DNA of 64,000 nucleotides from the NCBI RefSeq assembly GCF_027111335.1, contig NZ_CP114288.1, positions 2,728,001 through 2,792,000 of the forward strand, read 5' to 3'. A program made the translations under genes and the position numbers. The stretch's first letter is position 1. Every line of letters starts with the position of its first letter. The notes below the pieces were generated by a model. The model saw only the letters and a list, made by a program, of their open reading frames with translations, ran no database searches and was not told the DNA's origin. The stretch is from Flavobacterium aquiphilum (GTDB taxonomy: Bacteria; Bacteroidota; Bacteroidia; Flavobacteriales; Flavobacteriaceae). Below are positions 8,111 to 16,764 of this stretch, piece after piece.

Positions 8111-8638
8111 TTACTCCTCCAAAAGCTCAATAATTGATTTGAAATCAGAGGTATTCACCCATTTTTGATCAGAAGCTTCTTCACAAATGGCGAGTAATCT
8201 CTTTTTAAATTCGGCGATAATTCCGTTTGAAATGATAAAATTTTTGGCTTGTTCGAATGAATTGAACATGCTTTTATAGAATAATTCCTGTTTTACGGGA
8301 TTTTCTGCCGAGAAAGTTTGGGCAATTTCGATGTTATAAAGCATCACATCGGCAATTATAAATGGATCTACTCCCAAAAGAATAAAATGCTTGATGTATT
8401 TTTGGGCAACTGACCGTCTCATTTTTGGCTTTTTCCTTTTGCTTTTGTTTTGCAACGGAAAATATTCTTGGGAAATTTTGAGTTTGCATTCTTGCAAAAG
8501 GGTTTCCTCCTTCGGATTGAAAACAAAATTGTAATATACTTTTACGGGACTGAACTTTTCATACAATTCAAGGATTTGTTCCTCCAATTGTTCTTTTGTA
8601 AGTTCATTCAAATATTTTTTTAGATCACGTTTACTCAT
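8111..8638 (-). CDS. Conserved hypothetical protein, DUF6155-like
   Basis: A 175-residue, highly charged, probably all-helical cytoplasmic protein starting MSKRDLKKYLNELTKEQLEE. I place the start at ATG 8638; an in-frame TTG two codons upstream is less likely. The N-terminal SKRDLKKYL...L-E-QI pattern and overall length match the DUF6155 family of Bacteroidota, from memory. Function is unknown. A Bacteroidetes-type -7 element (TACTTTTG on the minus strand, 8657-8664) lies 18 bp before the start codon. Confidence 0.7.
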   Translation of the reverse strand: MSKRDLKKYLNELTKEQLEEQILELYEKFSPVKVYYNFVFNPKEETLLQECKLKISQEYFPLQNKSKRKKPKMRRSVAQKYIKHFILLGVDPFIIADVMLYNIEIAQTFSAENPVKQELFYKSMFNSFEQAKNFIISNGIIAEFKKRLLAICEEASDQKWVNTSDFKSIIELLEE

Positions 8639-8656
8639 TCTCAAAATTTAAGAGTA

Positions 8657-8664
8657 CAAAAGTA
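8657..8664 (-). promoter_or_regulatory. Candidate -7 promoter element for DUF6155-like gene
   Basis: The minus strand reads TACTTTTG, an exact TAnnTTTG match, 18 bp upstream of the ATG at 8638. A TTGG lies 22 bp further upstream, a slightly long spacing for the -33 element. This supports ATG 8638 as the start. Confidence 0.4.
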
Positions 8665-8743
8665 ATTTACTTTGAAATAGAATATGCCAATAATGGATGT
8701 TATTACTTAATTTTGCCACTCAATAATTGAAAAACAACTACAA

Positions 8744-9028
8744 ATGCTTAAAATTTTCAAGGTTACTGCCATTTTGGAGGGGATCTCTTATTTGGTTTTA
8801 TTTTCGAATATGCTTTTTATTAAACCAACAAATTTAGAACTTTACAAGACATTACTTTATCCTATCGGGATGAGTCATGGTGTTCTGTTTATTGGTTATG
8901 TTATTTTAGCTTTCTTGTTGAAGAATGCCCAAAATTGGAATATCAAAGATTTCGGATTTATATTGGCAGCTTCTTTATTGCCGTTCGGGACTTTTTACAT
9001 GGAGAAAAAATATTTGAAAGTAGCTTAA
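8744..9028 (+). CDS. DUF3817 family membrane protein
   Basis: A 94-residue integral membrane protein with three predicted helices (about 5-23, 40-62 and 68-85). The pattern LEGISYLVLF...YPIGMSHGVLFIGYV...LPFGTFYMEKKYL matches the DUF3817 family, which also occurs fused to or near transporters. Function is unknown. TAATTTTG at 8709-8716 fits a -7 element 27 bp upstream. It is divergent from the DUF6155-like gene, with a 105-bp shared intergenic region. Confidence 0.8.
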   Translation: MLKIFKVTAILEGISYLVLFSNMLFIKPTNLELYKTLLYPIGMSHGVLFIGYVILAFLLKNAQNWNIKDFGFILAASLLPFGTFYMEKKYLKVA

Positions 9029-9186
9029 TCACGCCTTAAATACTCAAGCCGTTGTGCTGTGGTTAACTTTTTGACGTTAAATATTCGTTTGTTTGACGAT
9101 TGTAAAGATGCACTGCAGTGCATCTCTACGGTTTAAATCTAATTCTTTGTCAGGTTTGCAGTTAATCTCAATTAATAAATATCAAA

Positions 9187-10446
9187 ATGGACAAACTGGT
9201 ACATTCAATTTTTAGTTTCCTCTACCCTATTTTCAGACATTGGGGAATGAGTAGGACTTTATCGACTTATACGAGTTTGGTACTCAATACAATTTTGCTC
9301 TGTTTTTTAGCTTATGCTTTGTATGCGATTTCCCGATTCATATTGGTGACGCTTATGGCTATTGTTGCCCAAAGAACGAAAACTAGATTTGATGATTTGT
9401 TGGTGAACAATAAAACAGCAAAGTACATTTCGTATTTGGTTCCGCTATTTTTTGTTTTCAAGTCGGTTCCGGTGATTTTGGATAAGTTTGAATATTGGGA
9501 AGACCTTTTCGGTAAAGCTGTTGCTACTTATATTGTTTTGCTGATTTTATGGATTATCAGAACCATTTTCAATTCGCTTCGTGATTATTTGAAATTAATT
9601 CCGAGGTACAGTGATAAACCAATTGACAGTTTCATTCAGGTTATCATGATTGTGCTCTGGATGCTTGGAATTGCACTGATTATTTCGAAAGTATTTGATA
9701 TTGATCAAAAGGAAATGTTGACTATTTTGGGAGCTGTTTCGGCAGTAATTATCTTGGTTTTCAGGGATACTATTTTGGGTTTTGTGGCAAGTGTACAGGT
9801 AGCGATAAACGATATGGTGCGAATTGGAGACTGGATTACAATGGATCGTTATGGCGCTGATGGAGATGTTATCGAAATTAATTTGGCTACAGTAAAAGTT
9901 CGAAATTTTGACAATACTACAACCACAATTCCAACGTATAGTTTGAGTTCGGACTCTTTTCAAAACTGGAGGGGAATGCTTAATTCAAACGGAAGGAGAA
10001 TTAAACGACACATTATCATAAAATCAAACAGTATCCGGTTTCTTGAAGACCACGAACTTGCCGATTTAAAGAAAATTGAACTTTTGAGTGGTTATATTGA
10101 CACCCGAAAAAAAGAAATTGATAATTACAATCTCGGTCATAAAGTCGATAAAAGTTTGGCTATAAATGGAAGAAACCTCACTAATTTAGGATTGTTCCGA
10201 AAATATATTATCCAATACTTACAGCAATATCCGGGCTTAAATAGTGATATGACGATGGTTTGTCGTCAACTGCAATCAACGCCTTTTGGTGTTCCGCTTG
10301 AAGTTTATACTTTTTCAAAAGACAAGCGTTTTGAGAATTACGAATACATCATGGCCGATATATTTGATCATATCATTGCATCAGTTCCGTATTTTGGTTT
10401 GGAAATTTTTTCGACGCCTTCTGATAAGCCAAAAGCTAACGAATAG
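9187..10446 (+). CDS. Mechanosensitive ion channel, MscS family (YbdG-like)
   Basis: A 419-residue membrane channel. Hydrophobic helices lie at about 30-60, 75-95, 105-125 and 145-170, followed by the pore-lining helix and beta domain (LTILGAVSAVIILVFRD, near 176-192; then VRIGDWITMDRYGADGDVIEI). This is the MscS core followed by a long cytoplasmic C-terminus of about 170 residues, as in the larger YbdG-type members. These channels open on hypo-osmotic shock. The ATG at 9187 is the first in frame. A bidirectional terminator follows at 10452. Confidence 0.85.
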   Translation: MDKLVHSIFSFLYPIFRHWGMSRTLSTYTSLVLNTILLCFLAYALYAISRFILVTLMAIVAQRTKTRFDDLLVNNKTAKYISYLVPLFFVFKSVPVILDKFEYWEDLFGKAVATYIVLLILWIIRTIFNSLRDYLKLIPRYSDKPIDSFIQVIMIVLWMLGIALIISKVFDIDQKEMLTILGAVSAVIILVFRDTILGFVASVQVAINDMVRIGDWITMDRYGADGDVIEINLATVKVRNFDNTTTTIPTYSLSSDSFQNWRGMLNSNGRRIKRHIIIKSNSIRFLEDHELADLKKIELLSGYIDTRKKEIDNYNLGHKVDKSLAINGRNLTNLGLFRKYIIQYLQQYPGLNSDMTMVCRQLQSTPFGVPLEVYTFSKDKRFENYEYIMADIFDHIIASVPYFGLEIFSTPSDKPKANE

Positions 10447-10451
10447 CTATT

Positions 10452-10492
10452 AAAAAAGTCACTTTAATTTTTTAATCAAAGTGGCTTTTTTT
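10452..10492. terminator. Bidirectional intrinsic terminator
   Basis: AAAAAAGTCACTTT (10453-10465 region) pairs with AAAGTGGCTTTTTTT (10478-10492), with A/T runs on both outer sides. It sits between the convergent mscS-like and thioesterase genes and overlaps the end of the latter. Confidence 0.75.
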
Positions 10493-10880
10493 ATTCAGAC
10501 AATCTGTCTTTTACAAATTCAATTTCGGTTTTTCCGTGAGCTTTTGGTTTTCCGTCTACTCCTAAGTTTACCATCACAGTTTCGTCAATTGTAATAATGG
10601 TTTCTCTGGTCATCATATTTCGCGCTTCACATTTTAAGATTAACGAAGTATGCCCAAATTTCACCACATCGATTCCAATTTCAACTATATCTCCTTGTCT
10701 TGCAGAGCTCCTAAAATTAATCTCCGACATGTGTTTGGTTACAATTCTTGGGTTTTCTAATTGTACAATAGAGTATAGAGCCAATTCTTCGTCTAACCAA
10801 GCCAACAATTTACCTCCAAACAAAGAACCATTCGGATTTAAGTCTTCAGGTTTTACCCATTTTCTTGTATGAAATCGCAT
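10491..10880 (-). CDS. Acyl-CoA thioesterase, hotdog fold (YciA-like)
   Basis: A 129-residue single hotdog-domain thioesterase. The motif NPNGSLFGGKLLAWLDE (residues 16-32) is the helix-cap region with the conserved Asn/Gly and the catalytic Asp/Glu of the YciA/BFIT group, and ITIDETVMVNLG is the last core strand. It hydrolyses acyl-CoA to free acid and CoA; chain-length preference cannot be read. It is transcribed alone and divergent from the gene at 10941. Confidence 0.85.
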   Translation of the reverse strand: MRFHTRKWVKPEDLNPNGSLFGGKLLAWLDEELALYSIVQLENPRIVTKHMSEINFRSSARQGDIVEIGIDVVKFGHTSLILKCEARNMMTRETIITIDETVMVNLGVDGKPKAHGKTEIEFVKDRLSE

Positions 10881-10940
10881 AATTTTTTATTTTATTCTGC
10901 GAAAATAAGACTTAATTAACTATTTTTAAAGAAAAAAAAG

Positions 10941-11339
10941 ATGGATCAAAGAGATAAATTAATCAAGGAACTTCGCGGAGAATCATTGGGAGAATTAAAT
11001 GTTCAGTCACTTTCAGAGGAGTTGTTTCAAAATGAGGTTATTAGACCAATTTTAAAATTACAGAACGATTTGTTTATCGCTTCTTTTCTAAATTACATCA
11101 GTAAATACAAAAGGGATTTTTATACAAAATCGGTTGAAAGCAAATTGGCTATTATTGAAAATGCCATCCAAAAAGACATCAAATTCCGAAACGCCCTAAA
11201 AGGGATGATTATAGCATTGTTTACCACCGACGAATATGCGCTTTATATTCAAAATTCTTCTAATCTCAACAAAAGAATGATGAATTTGCTGATTGAAAGA
11301 CTTAAGGGACAGGTTCAGTTATTTGAAAATAATAATTAA
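10941..11339 (+). CDS. Conserved hypothetical protein (132 aa)
   Basis: A 132-residue soluble, largely helical protein starting MDQRDKLIKELRG. There are no transmembrane segments or enzyme motifs. Similar flavobacterial proteins have been labelled glyoxalase in databases, as I recall, but no metal-binding or beta-alpha-beta-beta-beta pattern is visible here, so I do not use that name. It ends 4 bp before the DUF1080 gene and is probably co-transcribed with it. Confidence 0.6.
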   Translation: MDQRDKLIKELRGESLGELNVQSLSEELFQNEVIRPILKLQNDLFIASFLNYISKYKRDFYTKSVESKLAIIENAIQKDIKFRNALKGMIIALFTTDEYALYIQNSSNLNKRMMNLLIERLKGQVQLFENNN

Positions 11340-11343
11340 ATAA

Positions 11344-12024
11344 ATGAAAAAAGTTATAGTTGCTGCATTTTTATTCACTTTAGGACAAGGCATTCATGCA
11401 CAAAAGGGCTTCAAACCATTGTTTGACGGAAAAACTACTGTAGGTTGGCATTCTTACGGAAAAACTTCGGCTGGTGCGGGATGGAAAGTTGAAAAAGGTG
11501 TTTTGCATTTTGATCCCGAAGCGGCCAAAAATGGTCAGGGAGGCGATTTAGTGACTAATGCCGAATATGAAAATTTTCATCTAAAACTGGATTGGAAAGT
11601 GGCGCCAAATGCCAACAGTGGTATTATTTTTTATGTGAATGAGAATCCTGAAAAATATAAAAACACCTACGATACCGGTTTAGAAATGCAGGTTCTGGAC
11701 AATGAAGGACACCATGATGGAAAAATTGAAAAGCATCGTTCGGGAGATTTATACGATTTGATTAAAAGTAAATCGGAGCCAGTAAAAGCCGTTGGAGAAT
11801 GGAATACTGCTGAAATCATTAGTAAAAAAGGAAAACTAACCTTGATCTTGAACGCTGTTATCGTTGTTGAAACAACTCTTTGGGATGATAATTTTAAGAA
11901 ATTGATTGCTGGAAGCAAATTTGCAACCTGGCCTGGTTTTGGAACTTTCAAAAAAGGAAAAATTGCCTTGCAAGATCACGGCAATGAAGTTTGGTATCGC
12001 AACATTATGATTAAAAAAGAATAA
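11344..12024 (+). CDS. Secreted DUF1080 (3-keto-disaccharide hydrolase-like) protein
   Basis: A 226-residue protein with a signal peptide (MKKVIVAAFLFTLGQGIHA, cleavage before QKGF). The rest is one DUF1080 concanavalin-like sandwich: FKPLFDGKTTVGWHSYG at the start, FHLKLDWKVAPNANSGIIFYV in the middle, YDTGLEMQVLDN and a C-terminal WYRNIMIK. The family includes enzymes acting on 3-keto-glycosides, but many members are uncharacterised. A bidirectional terminator follows. A second, lipid-anchored paralog lies at 58500. Confidence 0.85.
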   Translation: MKKVIVAAFLFTLGQGIHAQKGFKPLFDGKTTVGWHSYGKTSAGAGWKVEKGVLHFDPEAAKNGQGGDLVTNAEYENFHLKLDWKVAPNANSGIIFYVNENPEKYKNTYDTGLEMQVLDNEGHHDGKIEKHRSGDLYDLIKSKSEPVKAVGEWNTAEIISKKGKLTLILNAVIVVETTLWDDNFKKLIAGSKFATWPGFGTFKKGKIALQDHGNEVWYRNIMIKKE

Positions 12025-12060
12025 ATTTGAACTCAGTTAAAATTGGATTTATCCTTAAAC

Positions 12061-12097
12061 AAAATAGCCTCTTCGAAAAGAGGCTATTTTGTTTTGT
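12061..12097. terminator. Bidirectional intrinsic terminator
   Basis: AAAATAGCCTCTT (12061-12073) and AAGAGGCTATTTT (12078-12090) form a perfect 13-bp stem with a 4-nt loop, flanked by A and T runs. It separates the convergent DUF1080 and M1 peptidase genes. Confidence 0.85.
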
Positions 12098-12113
12098 GAA
12101 TTTCAGAATAAAC

Positions 12114-13772
12114 TTATTGTTTTGATACTTCCCTAGCTAAAACATAAAAATCTTTGTTGATCTCTAGTTTATCGATTTTTGATTCATTAGTAAGTTCGTT
12201 CCAGTCTGCTTTTGGTTTTAGCAAAACTTCTTTGCCGTTAAGGGAGACTTTTACAGGCATTTCAAAACCCGAAACAATATTTGTCCAACGATATTTCAAA
12301 ATATTATCTTGAATTGTATATTCTAAAGTTGGTATTCGGATGTCTCTCAAATATTGATTGAAAAACGTATTCAAATCCATTCCAATTTGTTGGCTTAAAT
12401 AATCTTCAATCTGCTTGGTTGTTACCGTCTGATGGTAAAAAGTACTGTTTAAACCTCTCAGGATATTTCTCCATTTTGCATCATCATTCACCAATTGGCG
12501 TAAAGTATTCAGCATATTGGCACCTTTGTAATACATGTCTCCTGAACCTTCATTGTTCACATCATAATGTCCAATGATTGGTTTATCGTTCTGAATATTT
12601 TTTCTAATACCACGAACGTATTCAAGTCCTGCTTCTTTTCCGTAATAATACTCCAGAAAAAGACTTTCAGAATAACAAGTGAAACTTTCGTGAATCCACA
12701 TGTCGGCAATGTCTTTGTAGGTAATATTGTTGGCAAACCATTCGTGTCCGGATTCGTGAATAATGATAAAATCAAATTTCAGTCCCCAGCCTGTTCCGCT
12801 CAAATCACGACCGAGATAACCATTTTTATAACCGTTTCCGTAAGTCACACAACTTTGGTGCTCCATACCTAAATAAGGGGTTTCGACCAATTTATAGCTG
12901 TCTTCATAAAATGGATAAGGTCCGAACCAATGCTCGAAAGCTTTTAGCATTTTTGGAACCTGCTTGAATTGTTCTTTGGCTTTGGCCAAATTATCCTTCA
13001 GTACATAATAAGTACAATTCAAATCGCCTTTTTCTCCTTTGTATTTCTCCGAAAAAGTAACGTAATCTCCAATATTGATGTTTACGCCATAGTTGTTTAT
13101 TGGATTTTTTACGACCCAAGTATAAGTATTAGTTCCGTCTTTGAGATCTTTTACACTCTGAATACGACCATTGGAAACATCGGTTAATTTTCCGGGAACA
13201 TTCACGCTGATTTTCATTCCGTCAACCTCATCATACATATGGTCTTTGTTGGGCCACCAAACGCTAGCACCTAATCCTTGGCAGGAAGAAGCTATGAAAT
13301 TGTTTCCGTTTTTATCTTTTTTCCAGGTAATTCCACCATCCCAAGGTGGTCTAACAGCAATCTTTGGTTTACCGTGATAAAATATTTTGATTTCTTTCGT
13401 TGCTCCAATATTTTGAGAACTAGCCAATGTTATAAAATAAGCATTACCCTCTCTTTTGAATTTTTGCTCCACTCCATCTTGAATGATTTTGCTAATTTCC
13501 ATCGGATTTTGCAAATCAATTTGCATTACGCCATAAGGCTGTAAAACTTTATATTGAATCGTGTTAGAACCTGTAATTGTGCTGTCTGCGGGGTTGACTT
13601 TTATGTCCAGATCATAATATTTCAAATCCCACCATGATCTTTCTTTGGTAATACTTCCTCTAAGGGAATCTTGTCGGGTAAATTGAGTTTCCGACTTGTT
13701 CAGTAGTCCTTGTGCCTGAATTCCATTAGAAACTAAAAAAGAAATCAATAGAAGGTTAAGATTTTTTTTCAT
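12114..13772 (-). CDS. M1 family metallopeptidase (552 aa)
   Basis: A secreted zinc peptidase. The signal peptide is MKKNLNLLLISFLVSNGIQA. The catalytic site is H339-E340-SG-H343 with the third zinc ligand E362 (WIHESF), the exact HExxH-18-E spacing of the M1 family. The exopeptidase motif is LGMEH (301-305) instead of GAMEN. The protein ends about 190 residues after the active site, so it lacks the long HEAT-like C-terminal domain of classical aminopeptidase N. It probably trims peptides in the periplasm. It is transcribed alone from a good Bacteroidetes promoter. Confidence 0.88.
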   Translation of the reverse strand: MKKNLNLLLISFLVSNGIQAQGLLNKSETQFTRQDSLRGSITKERSWWDLKYYDLDIKVNPADSTITGSNTIQYKVLQPYGVMQIDLQNPMEISKIIQDGVEQKFKREGNAYFITLASSQNIGATKEIKIFYHGKPKIAVRPPWDGGITWKKDKNGNNFIASSCQGLGASVWWPNKDHMYDEVDGMKISVNVPGKLTDVSNGRIQSVKDLKDGTNTYTWVVKNPINNYGVNINIGDYVTFSEKYKGEKGDLNCTYYVLKDNLAKAKEQFKQVPKMLKAFEHWFGPYPFYEDSYKLVETPYLGMEHQSCVTYGNGYKNGYLGRDLSGTGWGLKFDFIIIHESGHEWFANNITYKDIADMWIHESFTCYSESLFLEYYYGKEAGLEYVRGIRKNIQNDKPIIGHYDVNNEGSGDMYYKGANMLNTLRQLVNDDAKWRNILRGLNSTFYHQTVTTKQIEDYLSQQIGMDLNTFFNQYLRDIRIPTLEYTIQDNILKYRWTNIVSGFEMPVKVSLNGKEVLLKPKADWNELTNESKIDKLEINKDFYVLAREVSKQ

Positions 13773-13791
13773 GGATTTGGTAATTTTTTAC

Positions 13792-13825
13792 CAAAACTAC
13801 ATACTTTTTTTGAGTTTTTCACAAA
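13792..13825 (-). promoter_or_regulatory. Promoter of M1 metallopeptidase gene
   Basis: The minus strand has TTTG (13822-13825) and, 22 bp downstream, TAGTTTTG (13792-13799), matching the Bacteroidetes -33 and -7 consensus. The ATG is 19 bp further on. Confidence 0.5.
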
Positions 13826-13867
13826 TAAAAAACAAACCCAATAGCAAAATTAATTGCCATTGGGTTT
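13824..13867 (-). terminator. Terminator of the histidine operon
   Basis: AAACCCAAT (13834-13842) pairs with ATTGGGTTT (13859-13867). On the minus strand a T-rich run follows the stem. It lies 70 bp past the hisIE stop and overlaps the upstream edge of the M1 promoter. Confidence 0.7.
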
Positions 13868-13937
13868 AATTATTTTTTATGCTGTAATAAAAAAATCAGT
13901 GATAATCTGTTTCATCCGTTTTATCGGCGTGCCATTC

Positions 13938-14534
13938 TTATTTTTGGCGGCTTTTCAAAACGTTGACAATATCATTCAATTGATAACCTTTTGCTTGTAG
14001 TAAAATCAAATAATGAAATAACAAATCAGCACTCTCGTTCAAGAATAAATCATCGTTGTTGTCTTTGGCTTCAATTACTACTTCTACCGCTTCTTCCCCT
14101 ACTTTTTGGGCAATTTTGTTGATTCCTTTTTCAAATAAAGAAGCTACATAGCTTTTCTCTGAATCGGCATTTTCTCTTCGGGTTTTGATGGTTTTTTCCA
14201 AAGCCGAAATAAAACCATATTCTTGTTCATTAGGCTCTTGCCAGCAGGTATCTGCTCCCGTGTGGCATGTTGGTCCAACAGGTTTTGCCTGAATCAAAAG
14301 TGTGTCTCCATCACAATCGTTTTTAATGCTAACCAAATTCAAGAAGTTACCGCTTTCCTCACCTTTTGTCCAAAGTCTTTGTTTGGAACGGCTAAAGAAA
14401 GTTACTTTTTGTGTTTCTATTGTTTTTTGAAGCGATTCTTCGTTCATATACCCCAACATCAGGACATTTTTGGTTTCTGAATCCTGAATTATTGCCGGAA
14501 TTAACCCGTGTGCACTTTTGATATCTATGTTCAT
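13938..14534 (-). CDS. hisIE: Bifunctional phosphoribosyl-AMP cyclohydrolase / phosphoribosyl-ATP pyrophosphatase
   Basis: A 198-residue fusion catalysing steps 2 and 3 of histidine synthesis. The N-terminal HisI domain (about 1-105) has MLGYMNEESL, SRSKQRLWTKGE and the metal/zinc region NDCDGDTLL...PTCHTGADTCW, with conserved Asp and three Cys. The C-terminal HisE domain (about 112-198) has the KVGEEAVEVVIEA helix, whose Glu residues bind Mg2+. It is the last gene of the his operon. The spacer to hisF (102 bp) contains an imperfect AT-rich palindrome. Confidence 0.95.
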   Translation of the reverse strand: MNIDIKSAHGLIPAIIQDSETKNVLMLGYMNEESLQKTIETQKVTFFSRSKQRLWTKGEESGNFLNLVSIKNDCDGDTLLIQAKPVGPTCHTGADTCWQEPNEQEYGFISALEKTIKTRRENADSEKSYVASLFEKGINKIAQKVGEEAVEVVIEAKDNNDDLFLNESADLLFHYLILLQAKGYQLNDIVNVLKSRQK

Positions 14535-14636
14535 ATTTATTTTTTTTGAAGAAAAAAGAAAAAAGAGAATAGAATATAGACAAAAAGTTTGATAAAATAA
14601 CGTTCACTTCGTAGTCTATTTTCTTTATTCTATTAT

Positions 14637-15392
14637 CTATATTCTAACTTCTATATTGTTGTTTTTAAGTTCTTTTTTTAATTCTTTGATTTCGATTTCT
14701 TTGAAGTGAAATACACTTGCCGCCAAAGCTGCGTCTGCTTTTCCATCGATAAAAGTATCAGTGAAATGCTGCATATTTCCAGCACCTCCAGAAGCGATTA
14801 TTGGAATATTTACCAATTGCGATAATTTTGCCAAAGCTTCATTGGCAAAACCGTTTTTGGTTCCGTCGTGATCCATCGAAGTAAAAAGGATTTCTCCTGC
14901 CCCTCTTTGTTCCACTTCTTTTGCCCAATCGAATAATTTGATTTCTGTCGGAACTTTTCCTCCTACCAAATGCACGATCCATTCACCGTCAATTTGCTTC
15001 GCATCAATTGCAACTACTACACATTGACTTCCGAATTTTTGCGCCAAATCATTAATCAACTGTGGATTTTTCACTGCCGATGAATTGATGGAAACTTTGT
15101 CTGCTCCGTTTTGCAAAAGCACTTCAACGTCACTCACTGCTGAAATTCCACCACCCACCGTAAACGGAATGTTGATAGTTGCAGCTACTTTTCGAACCAA
15201 ATCAACCAGAGTTCTTCTTCGTTCCTCAGTTGCCGAAATATCCAGAAAAACCAATTCATCAGCTCCTTCATCCGAATAGATTTTTGCCAATTCCACAGGA
15301 TCACCAGCATCACGCAAATCTACGAAATTAACGCCTTTTACGGTTCTTCCGTTTTTTATATCTAAACAAGGAATTATTCTTTTTGTTAACAT
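14637..15392 (-). CDS. hisF: Imidazole glycerol phosphate synthase, cyclase subunit
   Basis: A 251-residue TIM barrel starting [20 protein letters not shown]. Catalytic Asp residues are visible in PCLDI (D11) and AIDAKQ, and the phosphate-binding motifs VGGGI (around 80) and ASGGAG near the C-terminus are intact. With HisH it converts PRFAR and ammonia to imidazole-glycerol phosphate and AICAR. It is normally next to hisA; here a four-helix-bundle gene is inserted between them. Confidence 0.96.
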   Translation of the reverse strand: MLTKRIIPCLDIKNGRTVKGVNFVDLRDAGDPVELAKIYSDEGADELVFLDISATEERRRTLVDLVRKVAATINIPFTVGGGISAVSDVEVLLQNGADKVSINSSAVKNPQLINDLAQKFGSQCVVVAIDAKQIDGEWIVHLVGGKVPTEIKLFDWAKEVEQRGAGEILFTSMDHDGTKNGFANEALAKLSQLVNIPIIASGGAGNMQHFTDTFIDGKADAALAASVFHFKEIEIKELKKELKNNNIEVRI

Positions 15393-15400
15393 TATTTAAA

Positions 15401-15430
15401 GTTTGAGATTAGAGGTTAGAATTTAGAAAT
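15401..15430. repeat. Direct repeat flanking embedded gene, copy A
   Basis: GAGATTAGAGGTTAGA (15405-15420), followed by an ATTTAGAAATT tail, recurs at 15824-15839 with one difference, on the other side of the four-helix-bundle gene. The repeats have the same orientation and are 419 bp apart. Confidence 0.6.
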
Positions 15431-15448
15431 TCATGACCTTTAAAAAAA

Positions 15449-15811
15449 TTACTTCAATTTACTTTTTGCCGTATTAATTGAAGCTACTATTATTGCAACC
15501 AATTCATTAGCTTCTTTGCATAATCTTATCATTTCATTTTTTACGTTTTGATCTTCTAAATCATATAATTCCAATAAAAGTTCAATAAAAAAATGGCTTT
15601 CATCAGCTTCCTCTTCAACTATTTTTAATTTGTTGATGAAGTCTGCTGTTGATTTTCCTCTTTGTGATGCTCTGTAATTAGCCCCAACAGAACTTGAACA
15701 TCTTATCAATTGATTTACATAGGCATTATACTCTCGTGAATGAGGAAAATTTCTGCAAAGCTTTCCACAATCTATAGCGAATTTTTTAGTTCTTGCTTTT
15801 AAATCCTGCAT
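15449..15811 (-). CDS. Four helix bundle protein (23S rRNA intervening-sequence family)
   Basis: A 120-residue all-helical protein with the family hallmarks: a FAIDCGKLCRNFP start helix, YVNQLIRCSSSVGANYRAS (helix 2), then KLKIVEEEADESHFFIELL and the C-terminal KEANELVAIIVASI helix. Members occur inside 23S rRNA intervening sequences but also very commonly as stand-alone genes with unknown role, often forming pentamers. It has no metabolic link to histidine. It is flanked by near-identical direct repeats and sits between hisF and hisA, so it looks like an insertion into the operon that kept reading direction. Confidence 0.85.
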   Translation of the reverse strand: MQDLKARTKKFAIDCGKLCRNFPHSREYNAYVNQLIRCSSSVGANYRASQRGKSTADFINKLKIVEEEADESHFFIELLLELYDLEDQNVKNEMIRLCKEANELVAIIVASINTAKSKLK

Positions 15812-15820
15812 AATTTGAAG

Positions 15821-15952
15821 TTAGAGATTAGAGGTTCGAAATACGAAATTAAAATTAATTTAGAAATTAGAAAAAAATGATTTTCGATTCCAACCACTTC
15901 TAACCTCTGATTTCATACCTCTAACTTTTTTTTTACTTCTAACCTCTGACTT
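15821..15952. repeat. Repeat-rich spacer between embedded gene and hisA
   Basis: GAGATTAGAGGTTCGA (15824-15839) matches 15405-15420 at 15 of 16 positions. Two inverted copies follow: TCTAACCTCTGATTTC (15899-15914) and TTCTAACCTCTGACTTC (about 15937-15953), so the spacer can fold into a long imperfect hairpin. No coding frame is seen in it. Confidence 0.6.
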
Positions 15953-15959
15953 CTTATTT

Positions 15960-16685
15960 CTAACCTTGAATTATATAGCTTTCCAATTGTTTCAACGAAA
16001 TTCTGCCTTCGTAAATGGCTTTACCAATGATGGTTCCTTCACAGCCTAATTCGGCTAGCTTAGGCAATTCATCAAAGGTAGAAATTCCACCGGAGGCGAT
16101 TAATTTTACACCTTTCGCTTGATCTAAAATCTTAGCATACAAATCAAAACTTGGGCCTTCAAGCATTCCATCTTTGGCAATATCAGTGCAAATTACGTAC
16201 TGAATTCCTTTCTTTTGATAATCTTGTATAAAAGGAACCAAATCTTCGTTTGAATCTTCCAGCCAACCTGAAACCGCTACTTTTTCATTAGTGGCATCGG
16301 CTCCTAAAATGATTTTATCCGAACCGTATTCTGCAATCCATTTTTCGAAAATGGGTCTGTTTTTTACGGCAATACTTCCGCCTGTGATTTGGTTGGCACC
16401 ACTTTCAAAAGCGATTTTCAAATCAGAATCGGCTTTTAAACCTCCGCCAAAATCAATTTTCAATTTGGTTTGCGTGGCGATTTGTTCCAATATTTTATAA
16501 TTGACAATCTTGCTTGATTTTGCACCATCCAAATCTACCAAATGCAAATATTCTATTCCGTGCGCTTCGAATGATTTTGCTACTTCCAGCGGGTTTTCGT
16601 TATATATGATTTTGGTATTGTAATCGCCTTTGGATAAGCGAACACATTTTCCTTCGATAATGTCTATTGCAGGTATTATTCTCAT
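15960..16685 (-). CDS. hisA: ProFAR isomerase
   Basis: A 241-residue TIM barrel, paralog of HisF. It begins [21 protein letters not shown], with the catalytic Asp in PAIDI (D8), the second catalytic Asp in CTDIAKDGM, and phosphate loops DFGGGL and ASGGIS. It isomerises ProFAR to PRFAR, the fourth step of the pathway. A 79-bp spacer of short GATTTTTGATT-type repeats separates it from hisH. Confidence 0.95.
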   Translation of the reverse strand: MRIIPAIDIIEGKCVRLSKGDYNTKIIYNENPLEVAKSFEAHGIEYLHLVDLDGAKSSKIVNYKILEQIATQTKLKIDFGGGLKADSDLKIAFESGANQITGGSIAVKNRPIFEKWIAEYGSDKIILGADATNEKVAVSGWLEDSNEDLVPFIQDYQKKGIQYVICTDIAKDGMLEGPSFDLYAKILDQAKGVKLIASGGISTFDELPKLAELGCEGTIIGKAIYEGRISLKQLESYIIQG

Positions 16686-16764
16686 TGAGATTTTTGATTT
16701 TTGATTAACGATTTCTGATTTCAGATTTGATATTGAAATTGATTTTTGATATTGTCATTACCAT

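Noticed and set aside
10941..11339. Glyoxalase annotation for the 132-residue protein
   Set aside because: No metal-binding His/Glu pattern or beta-alpha-beta-beta-beta module is visible, so the name is not supported.
12567..13544. Several 60-100 residue frames antisense to the M1 peptidase
   Set aside because: They all lie on the opposite strand of a well-supported gene and show no family features.
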